From Candidatus Stahliibacteriota bacterium CG08_land_8_20_14_0_20_40_26 (GTDB taxonomy: Bacteria; Hydrothermota; UBA3073), in NCBI GenBank assembly GCA_002774315.1, contig PEYP01000131.1, forward strand, positions 1 through 9,561: DNA of 9,561 bases. The letters run 5' to 3'. The notes under the pieces were generated by a model. It searched no databases, was not told the DNA's origin, and saw nothing but the letters and a program-made list of their open reading frames with translations. The position numbers and the translations under genes were made by a program. Shown piece by piece: positions 1 through 4,241 of this stretch (within the stretch, counting starts at the first letter, position 1; every line of letters begins with the position of its first letter).

Positions 1-840
1 CTCAAACTGCAATTGTTTTATAGCATTCGACAAGATCATCAAGGAAAGAAGATTTCTCTTTGTAAACAATTCATAAAAATATTTATATCCATTACTAAGC
101 AATTCTCTTGTTTTCTCACCAAGAAAGATTTTATCCTTTGGGTACCATAAATCTCGCTCTTTGACAATTCTACCAAAATTATCTTCAATCCATTGATATT
201 TTTCAAAATCATATTTGTCTGGTTTCTTCTCGTCCTTAAAGCCACATTGACATTGAAGTTTTAGCCTTACAATCTGGTCTGGTCTTCTTCTTGCAGTAAG
301 CGATTTAATCGGTATTCTACAGTGCGGACATTGATAAATGCCTGCTTTTAACTTCTTGGCCTCAGCAAAAGCTACTTCTCCACCACATCTTGGGCATTCA
401 ACAACAGTACTCCATTCAAACCAATCAGCGGGTGTCTCCCTGCCACATTTAGGGCATTTGGTAAGGTAAAAACTCTTAATCTCATTTTTCACTTTATCAC
501 TAATTTCTTGAAATGCACTCTTTAGTTTGTTTAAATCAACATCCATTACTTCACACCTTGTAATAAAAATTGCCATTGGATTTAAATCAACGCCAACGAC
601 TTTTCTTCTTAGTTTTAATCCCTCAACAATTGTTACTCCACCACCACACATTGGGTCAAGAACGATACTTCCCGGATTAGAGTAATGCTTTATTAACTCA
701 TTGAAAACAGTATAAGGTCTTCTTGCAAAATAGCGATGCATCTTATATATGGGAGTATGCGGTTTTGCCACGACTCCATAATCAATAGGCTCAACTTTAT
801 CCAAATCCTTAATTTCCTCTTTGTCCCTATTAGTCTTCAT
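1..840 (-). CDS. DNA methyltransferase with two zinc ribbons, 3' end outside window (partial)
   Basis: The frame is open from an ATG at 840 to the window edge, giving 280 codons with no stop. Residues 32-50 (KMHRYFARRPYTVFNELI) look like the motif X region of amino-methyltransferases. Residues 60-70 (VLDPMCGGGVT) are the SAM-binding motif I, and VGVDLNPMA at 82-90 fits motif II. Two CxxC pairs at C129/C132 and C149/C152, then C171/C174 with C197/C199, form two zinc ribbons between motif I and the expected catalytic motif. The catalytic (D/N/S)PP(Y/W) motif IV is not in the window. Order X-I-zinc insert matches the DUF1156/COG1743-like DNA methylases of restriction and defence loci. Predicted role is N6-adenine or N4-cytosine methylation of DNA. 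A GGGAG Shine-Dalgarno (846-850) sits 5 nt before the ATG, and a strong promoter lies at 960-988. Fold assignment is firm; the exact subfamily is inferred. Confidence 0.85.
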   Translation of the reverse strand, partial: MKTNRDKEEIKDLDKVEPIDYGVVAKPHTPIYKMHRYFARRPYTVFNELIKHYSNPGSIVLDPMCGGGVTIVEGLKLRRKVVGVDLNPMAIFITRCEVMDVDLNKLKSAFQEISDKVKNEIKSFYLTKCPKCGRETPADWFEWSTVVECPRCGGEVAFAEAKKLKAGIYQCPHCRIPIKSLTARRRPDQIVRLKLQCQCGFKDEKKPDKYDFEKYQWIEDNFGRIVKERDLWYPKDKIFLGEKTRELLSNGYKYFYELFTKRNLLSLMILSNAIKQLQFE

Positions 841-959
841 CTTGTCTCCCAGCTATTTTGTAAGTGGGGTCAGGCTGAAAAATAGAAATAACTAAAACCC
901 GATTTTCTTGCCACTGACAAATGTTGTTGACAAAGAAAGTAATTAATTATGATATCCGT

Positions 960-988
960 ATTATACCATAATAATCATAGGGTGTCAA
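960..988 (-). promoter_or_regulatory. Consensus sigma70 promoter for the zinc-ribbon methylase
   Basis: Read on the minus strand, TTGACA (983-988) and TATAAT (960-965) are both perfect hexamers with a 17-nt spacer ending in TGG, a TGn extended -10. Expected transcription start is near 953, about 113 nt before the methylase ATG at 840. This is the best promoter in the window. The equivalent site in repeat copy B is disrupted. Confidence 0.8.
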
Positions 989-1006
989 GTTTTTATCCCC
1001 TATTTA

Positions 1007-1022
1007 CCTGTCGGTAGACAGG
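1007..1022. repeat. Short REP-like palindrome
   Basis: CCTGTC-GGTA-GACAGG, a perfect 6-bp stem with a 4-nt loop. The orthologous position in copy B (9148-9163) is CCTATC-GGTA-GAGAGG with one mismatch. It belongs to the same family as the palindromes at 9025-9045 and 9090-9110. Confidence 0.6.
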
Positions 1023-1117
1023 CAATCTTACAATACCAAATAGTCAAATAAGGTCGATATTCCCTGTCTGATAGTTAGAGTTATATTTTAATAATAGTTT
1101 TCCCTGTTTAAGTATTT

Positions 1118-1252
1118 TTAATATGCAATTATCCAACAATTCGTGCATTTACTCGTATTTACGTGTGAGCATGTATGTTTTACGTGCGCACACGTATTTT
1201 TGTGTATAGGAATTCTATTGGTGTCAGTTCTCTCCAAGTCCTTGTATTTCAT
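1118..1252 (-). CDS. Leader mini-ORF, copy A (44 aa), uncertain
   Basis: A 44-codon frame starting MKYKDLERTDTNRIPIHK. It sits just downstream of a candidate promoter, with no clear Shine-Dalgarno. The first 12 codons are shared with mini-ORFs at 9356-9406, 3282-3332 and, as MQYKDLNRTETK, at 7434-7541. Beyond codon 13 the frame runs through an inverted repeat and gives a Cys/His-rich tail that copies B and C lack, so only the first dozen residues look conserved. It may be a translated leader peptide, or the remnant 5' end of a duplicated gene. I do not recognise the peptide. Confidence 0.3.
   Translation of the reverse strand: MKYKDLERTDTNRIPIHKNTCAHVKHTCSHVNTSKCTNCWIIAY
1161..1195. repeat. 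Imperfect inverted repeat (hairpin) in copy A
   Basis: ACGTGTGAGCATGTA (1161-1175) pairs with TACGTGCGCACACGT (1181-1195), 13 of 15 positions, around a 5-nt loop. The identical structure occurs at 9302-9336 in copy B. It is not followed by a T-run on either strand, so it is not an obvious intrinsic terminator. It could be an RNA element or a repressor site. Confidence 0.6.
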
Positions 1253-1272
1253 AGCATTACGCCGTTACTTTT

Positions 1273-1302
1273 ATTATAACAAGGTTACTTACAACTTGTC
1301 TA
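1273..1302 (-). promoter_or_regulatory. Possible promoter inside leader repeat A
   Basis: On the minus strand TAGACA (1297-1302, five of six consensus bases) is followed after 18 nt by a perfect TATAAT (1273-1278), preceded by TGT (extended -10 type). Start would be near 1266, about 14 nt upstream of the mini-ORF ATG at 1252. In copy C the -10 is CATAAT with a poor -35, and in B and D no clear match exists, so the promoter is best supported in A only. Confidence 0.45.
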
Positions 1303-1450
1303 ATTTCAATCTCCTGAAAATCAGGGTTGGGTCTTCATTTTACACTTTACTTTGCTTAAGCTTCTTCCTTGATTTCTTTTTCTCCCAAGGAACTTGTCAG
1401 TTTGCCCTCAATTATGTGTAATGTGAAGAGCTGATTCTGCTCTCTTTCTA

Positions 1451-1489
1451 TTCTCATAAATAATTTTTATTTTTCAGCCCAACCCTACT
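1451..1489 (-). repeat. Dispersed GGGCTGAAAAAYA tract
   Basis: On the minus strand this reads GGTTGGGCTGAAAAATAAAA then ATTATTTATGAGAA. A close relative lies at 1745-1787 and shorter relatives at 862-888 (GGGGTCAGGCTGAAAAATAG on the plus strand), about 3274-3292 and 8815-8834. The set looks like a dispersed intergenic repeat of REP type; no function is visible. Confidence 0.5.
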
Positions 1490-1513
1490 GTCCGAATTTT
1501 TTTTATTTTTTTC

Positions 1514-1542
1514 TTGACTTTTGATAAATTTTGTGGTATATT
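1514..1542 (+). promoter_or_regulatory. Orphan plus-strand sigma70 promoter
   Basis: TTGACT (1514-1519), a 17-nt spacer ending in TGG, then TATATT (1537-1542): five of six consensus bases in each hexamer plus an extended -10. Expected start is about 1549. No normal gene follows on this strand; the transcript would run into a 14-bp palindrome (GAAAGAGCTCTTTC, 1568-1581) and a 10-bp hairpin. A 20-codon ATG frame (1563-1625) is present without a Shine-Dalgarno. Confidence 0.5.
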
Positions 1543-1580
1543 TAAAGTGTCTCATCTACCAATGATAGAAAGAGCTCTTT

Positions 1581-1605
1581 CGCCGTTTGGATTTTCCAGA
1601 CGGCG
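1581..1605 (+). other. Stable hairpin downstream of the orphan promoter
   Basis: CGCCGTTTGG pairs with CCAGACGGCG (nine Watson-Crick pairs and one T-G) around an ATTTT loop. It directly follows the palindrome GAAAGAGCTCTTTC. No T-run follows on the plus strand (ATTGCCCTTTA) or on the minus strand, so an intrinsic terminator is not well supported. It may be the core of a small RNA or a leader structure. Confidence 0.5.
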
Positions 1606-1744
1606 ATTGCCCTTTATACTGTAGTCTGTACTCTTTTTTGATAACGCCGTTTTAAATCTCTCTTCTTCTTTCTCGCCATCGTCAAACCTGCCTGTCCATA
1701 CGAATCCGAAGGGACCGGTAGGCAAGCATTATTCCGTTCCACAT

Positions 1745-1787
1745 CCAATTTCTCACAAATAATTTCTGTTTTTCAGCCCGACCTCAG
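1745..1787 (-). repeat. Dispersed GGGCTGAAAAACA tract, second copy
   Basis: Minus-strand reading GGTCGGGCTGAAAAACAGAA then ATTATTTGTGAGAA, nearly the same as the copy at 1451-1489 and in the same orientation. It lies just beyond the stop of the HKD nuclease C-terminal frame. Between it and 1680 lies a broken REP-like palindrome (about 1688-1725) in which the complementary arms are interrupted. Confidence 0.5.
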
Positions 1788-1802
1788 TACTTTCCGCCAT
1801 CC

Positions 1803-2327
1803 TTAAATACTATAACCAAAGAAGCGTAGTCCATCATCTGCTAATGAATTACGTATCGGATACCTATTAGGAAAAATGAAACCCAATAATTCTTGGGTAC
1901 CTGAAGGCCCAAACCAGCTGAGTTTGCCTGATAGGCATTTATTTATTCTCGTTTGGACACTTCCATTACCATACAGAAGATCTTTCCAGCATCGTTTTAT
2001 AGATGAGACGGAATTATTATTCAAGAATCTCTTTTTATTGATTGCCAATGTGCAATTTAACCTGTCGATAACTTCTTCTATCTGATGTTTTGTGATTGTA
2101 TCAATTGCAGATTTAGAAAGCAATTTAGATATCTTCTTGCTATTATTAACTCTCCACTTGCCATCCTCTTTTACATTACATTCCTTATGATACATTCTAC
2201 TCCATTTTCTAACCTCGTTCTTTCTTATTTTAGGGCTTAATTTTCTTACGGCGCTGTGCTTGCTAATTTCTTTTTCATGGTAAAGCCAATTAAGAAAGCC
2301 ATCTACTTCTAAATAGAGTGGGGTTTT
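1803..2327 (-). CDS. C-terminal part of a frameshifted HKD nuclease
   Basis: The frame is open from a stop at 2328-2330 to the stop at 1803; the only ATG inside it is at 2195, so starting there discards about 44 credible upstream codons. The preceding gene ends in another frame at 2309, and the two frames overlap within 2309-2327, joined by a -1 shift in an A6 run (2325-2330). Joined, they make a protein of about 400 residues. The end of this part has GPSGTQELLGFIFPNRYPIR and then LADDGLRFFGY. This resembles the alpha-helical tails of some restriction-associated proteins, where a YPxxN segment precedes a hydrophobic LGY end; that similarity is from memory. No catalytic motif is visible. It may be the DNA-recognition or dimerisation part of the nuclease. 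Alternatives are a separate small gene starting at 2195, or pseudogene debris. Confidence 0.6.
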   Translation of the reverse strand, partial: KTPLYLEVDGFLNWLYHEKEISKHSAVRKLSPKIRKNEVRKWSRMYHKECNVKEDGKWRVNNSKKISKLLSKSAIDTITKHQIEEVIDRLNCTLAINKKRFLNNNSVSSIKRCWKDLLYGNGSVQTRINKCLSGKLSWFGPSGTQELLGFIFPNRYPIRNSLADDGLRFFGYSI

Positions 2328-3007
2328 TTATTTCCCCTTCCAAATGATTCATACAGAAGAGCGAGAGAACGGTAATTATTAAGAAACCTGTGATAGTCCT
2401 TAACATACTGTGTAATCCCCGATTCAGGCAAGTGTGATATTATGTAGTCAACTTCCTTCGAAGCTTTTTTCACGGAAGTTCTATTTGAAGCTTTATTAAT
2501 TTCGTCAAATTCCCTTTGGTATTTTTCTAACTGTTCATAAGTCAGATCCTCCGCTTTTTTCCACATCTGATTAAAAATATCTATACAATGGACTATTTCT
2601 TTATCACTTCCTTTTCCTCGCAAATACATATTAAATTCCAAATTTGGTTTAATTTTATCTGTTGACTCACCTATTCCACTTTTCGTCAGATTTGAGGAGC
2701 CAAAGAGGAGATTGACATTTCCTTCGTGAAGTTTAAAGATGTAAAGCTTGCAGTGAAAATTTCCTCTATAATATCTCACTGCAGTGCCATAGTCTAGAAA
2801 ATCTCTCAAAGCATCAGGCCTTGTTGGATACCCAAGATTTACTAATATTTTAGAGATGGCCCCGTGTTTCAAAAAGGAAAACATAGTATCGGTCTTACCT
2901 ACATAAGCCACTGCTAATATAATCTCTTCAATTTCACTTGATATTGCTTGGATGGTATGACCCACTTCTTGCCCAGGCATATTAGTGAGAAAACTTGACT
3001 TTTGCAT
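2309..3007 (-). CDS. Phospholipase-D-fold (HKD) nuclease, N-terminal part
   Basis: 232 residues with a single HKD-type catalytic half: FHCKLYIF (H85, K87), then LLFGSSNLTKSGIGES (S104, S105, N106) and NLEFN (E124, N126). This is the HxK(x)n-GSxN-E pattern of PLD-superfamily nucleases, such as the BfiI and NgoFVII types, which act as dimers with one HKD from each subunit. Expected role is metal-independent DNA cleavage in the cytoplasm. The start is set by an excellent AAGGAGG (3013-3019) 5 nt before the ATG. The frame ends early at TAG (2309), and the likely C-terminal half continues in the -1 frame. It lies 406 bp after the SLOG gene and has its own leader. A methylase follows downstream, so it could be that enzyme's restriction partner; that is inference. 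DISARM DrmC is also a PLD protein, but no DISARM helicase or DUF1998 gene is seen here. Confidence 0.8.
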   Translation of the reverse strand: MQKSSFLTNMPGQEVGHTIQAISSEIEEIILAVAYVGKTDTMFSFLKHGAISKILVNLGYPTRPDALRDFLDYGTAVRYYRGNFHCKLYIFKLHEGNVNLLFGSSNLTKSGIGESTDKIKPNLEFNMYLRGKGSDKEIVHCIDIFNQMWKKAEDLTYEQLEKYQREFDEINKASNRTSVKKASKEVDYIISHLPESGITQYVKDYHRFLNNYRSLALLYESFGRGNKKPHSI

Positions 3008-3030
3008 TAAAACCTCCTTGTATAATATGT

Positions 3031-3060
3031 TCTATAATTTTTTAAAGATTTTTCTTGCAA
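3031..3060 (-). promoter_or_regulatory. Candidate promoter of the HKD nuclease gene
   Basis: On the minus strand TTGCAA (3055-3060) and TATAGA (3031-3036) are separated by 18 nt, giving a start near 3025 and a short leader carrying AAGGAGG. TTGCAA is its own reverse complement, so the same hexamer can serve the plus-strand promoter at 3055-3083. The two promoters would be divergent and mutually exclusive. Confidence 0.45.
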
Positions 3061-3083
3061 AAATGAGAGATCCCTGATATAAT
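3055..3083 (+). promoter_or_regulatory. Plus-strand sigma70 promoter for a structured RNA
   Basis: TTGCAA (3055-3060), a 17-nt spacer, then a perfect TATAAT (3078-3083) preceded by TGA (extended -10). Expected start is about 3090. No plus-strand gene follows; instead there is a run of nested inverted repeats up to about 3243. Confidence 0.55.
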
Positions 3084-3089
3084 ATATTT

Positions 3090-3245
3090 ATGGAGTACTT
3101 AAGAGGTAACAGTTGCTCCTCCTTGTTGAGCTATCCACCAGAACTGGGGGATGGATGTTTCTTAGAAAGTATGCTTACCTCGATGCTCAAGTGTGAATTC
3201 TCACGCGTACGCTGTTCTGATTCTTGAGACCAAAATCTCTTAATC
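3090..3245 (+). ncRNA. Candidate structured small RNA with anti-Shine-Dalgarno loop
   Basis: Seen pairings: TTAAGAG (3099-3105) with CTCTTAA (3237-3243); AACAG (3108-3112) with CTGTT (3212-3216); TTGAGC (3126-3131) with GCTCAA (3185-3190); ATCCACCA with TGGGGGAT (3133-3152, one mismatch, GAAC loop); TTTC with GAAA (3158-3168); GTGTGA with TCACGC (3191-3206, ATTC loop). A competing fold exists: GAGGTAA (3103-3109) with TTACCTC (3175-3181), and CTCAAG (3186-3191) with CTTGAG (3223-3228). Non-Watson-Crick pairs are T-G on the plus strand, which weakly favours that strand. CTCCTCCTTG (3116-3125) is unpaired in the first fold; eight of its bases are complementary to the HKD nuclease Shine-Dalgarno. 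I recognise no known RNA family and see no clear terminator. A scar of a mobile element is the main alternative. Confidence 0.45.
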
Positions 3246-3313
3246 ATATTTAAACCTTCTTGTACTTCTCCAATATATTTTTCAGCTCGGAATGTTATTG
3301 GTGTCAGTTCTCT
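3131..3313 (-). pseudogene. Short open frame opposite the RNA candidate, possible relic
   Basis: The frame is open from after a TAG at 3314-3316 to a TAG at 3131. It contains FRAEKYIGEVQEGLNMIKRF and, further on, RENSHLSIEVSILSKKHPSP. The internal ATG at 3247 would give 38 residues without a good Shine-Dalgarno. It overlaps the mini-ORF of leader copy C in another frame, so a one-base shift would join MKYKDLERTDTN to it. It could be the decayed end of a small gene, for example the C-terminal tail of a TnpB-like protein, where an overlapping structured RNA would be expected. That idea is speculative and no diagnostic motif is present. Confidence 0.25.
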
Positions 3314-3395
3314 CTAAGTCCTTGTATTTCATGGCATTACGCCGTTACTTTTATTATGACAAGTTTGCTCATTACTTGTTTGATTTCAAACTCCC
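3282..3395 (-). repeat. Leader repeat, copy C (with mini-ORF MKYKDLERTDTNNIPS)
   Basis: In minus-strand order: TTTGAAATCAAACAAG (within 3377-3393), CATAAT (3353-3358), GGCGTAATGCC, then ATG at 3332 opening a 16-codon frame ending at 3282. It is about 85-90% like the distal third of copy A by eye. It lies immediately after the stop of the SLOG gene and about 275 bp before the HKD nuclease start, with the structured RNA region between. Confidence 0.7.
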
Positions 3396-3413
3396 ATGTA
3401 GCATTGACACTGT

Positions 3414-4241
3414 TTACTTTTTATTTTTAGTGTTCCTTTTGAATGTAAATTCTGTTTGGGTAGGTTCTTTTATCAAAGATAATTGCTTGGCTGTAGGAGA
3501 CTCGGGCTCATTTATACTTATTCGCTGATATTGATTCCTGTCAGCTTTTTTTGCGCCTTGTTCTTCAAGAAACGCCCCAACTGTTTTACGATTAAATCCA
3601 GGAATACCAAGCTTATGGAGGTCAACTGCCTCCTTATGGTCAATAGTAAATGCTGGAATACCTAATTTAACCACTTTCTTTGCCGTGGTATAGGTCTTTG
3701 AGCCCTTCGGACCGTAAGGGATAAACACAACATCTCCAAGAACACAGGACATCAAATTTCTCTCCATTATGCTCTTGTGCAATTGTCTTGTTTGATTCGG
3801 CTCAGAGAGAGAAAGCATTAACAGTTTTTCATTTCTTGCCCTTTCAAAATACTCATCCCGTTCAGGAAATTCATGCAAAGGCGGGAAGAATCTATCAAGC
3901 AAGAAAGATTCGTATGACTCAACACCCAATCCTTTTGCAGAAAAACAGGTTAGAGTTGTGTATTCCTTAAACAGACTAAGCCTGAAGATTTCAGTCTCTA
4001 TCGCAGAGTGCCATCCTCCGATGTAGTTTATCTTATATTCTCTTATCGTAAATAGAAGTTGGTTTGTTTCTAACAAGACAACTCCCCCGCTCTCATCCGA
4101 ACAGATTACAGCCATAGTAAAATGGTCAAGGAATTCCAGTGGACCATTGTAGTATAGCTCTCTGTTGAAATCATTTCCCAGTCTTTCTCTAATCTTTTTA
4201 GGGTACTCAGGGTCAATAGACTTTATTACTTTATATTCCAT
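3414..4241 (-). CDS. Diverged DprA/SMF-like (SLOG-fold) protein
   Basis: 275 residues. DprA-like landmarks in order: YPKKI at 13-17, ELYYNGPLEFLD at 28-39, MAVICS at 43-48, FSAKGLG at 100-106 in place of the usual SGxARGID, LSLSEP at 143-148, and RNLMSCVLGDVVFIPYGPKG at 161-180 with SKTYTTAKK after it (normally RNRIIA...SGSLxTA), then GIPAFTI. The GSR and ARGID signatures of true DprA are lost, so natural-transformation loading of RecA is unlikely. The last 45 residues are polar and low-complexity. The SLOG superfamily is known from conflict systems, where it is proposed to bind nucleotides or nucleic acid. Its ATG overlaps the stop of the type IIG gene by 16 bp and GAGGA lies 4 nt upstream, so the two are translationally coupled and probably act together. 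The ligand is unknown. Confidence 0.75.
   Translation of the reverse strand: MEYKVIKSIDPEYPKKIRERLGNDFNRELYYNGPLEFLDHFTMAVICSDESGGVVLLETNQLLFTIREYKINYIGGWHSAIETEIFRLSLFKEYTTLTCFSAKGLGVESYESFLLDRFFPPLHEFPERDEYFERARNEKLLMLSLSEPNQTRQLHKSIMERNLMSCVLGDVVFIPYGPKGSKTYTTAKKVVKLGIPAFTIDHKEAVDLHKLGIPGFNRKTVGAFLEEQGAKKADRNQYQRISINEPESPTAKQLSLIKEPTQTEFTFKRNTKNKK

Larger units (their letters stand above)
951..1318 (-). repeat. Long leader repeat, copy A
   Basis: Matches copy B at about 9069-9477 in the same orientation. From 1081 to 1264 I count about 5 substitutions in 184 bases, plus a 13-bp duplication present only in B. Identity is lower towards the methylase promoter end. Its distal third (about 1214-1318) is also shared with copy C and, more weakly, copy D. 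In minus-strand order it holds a TGAAATTAGACAAG block, a mini-ORF start, an imperfect hairpin (1161-1195) and the methylase promoter. Confidence 0.85.
841..1802. other. Gene-poor 960-bp stretch rich in repeats and regulatory signals
   Basis: No convincing protein gene is present on either strand; the longest frame (plus strand, 1143-1421) is a shadow of repeat sequence. The stretch holds a consensus minus-strand promoter for the methylase, long repeat copy A with its leader mini-ORF, two copies of a GGYYGGGCTGAAAAAYARAAATTATTT-type tract, a T-rich tract at 1497-1512, a plus-strand promoter at 1514-1542, a hairpin at 1581-1605 and a broken REP-like palindrome near 1688-1725. Each is described separately. 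Confidence 0.7.

Noticed and set aside
39..245. Minus-strand 68-codon frame near the window edge
   Set aside because: It lies in another frame within the open methylase gene, which spans 1-840 without a stop and carries zinc-ribbon and motif I signatures.
1143..1421. Plus-strand 92-codon frame with hydrophobic composition
   Set aside because: It runs through repeat copy A, including the hairpin. The equivalent plus-strand frame has a stop in copy D, whereas the minus-strand mini-ORF is preserved there. No Shine-Dalgarno.
1427..1443. AGAGC-GCTCT hairpin as an intrinsic terminator
   Set aside because: Only 5 bp, and the following sequence is CTTTCTATTCTC rather than a T-run; the T-rich tract is more than 50 bp further on.
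3292..3528. Plus-strand 78-codon frame
   Set aside because: Covers repeat copy C and then the antisense of the SLOG gene. Its similarity to the frame at 1143 comes from the shared repeat, not from protein conservation.
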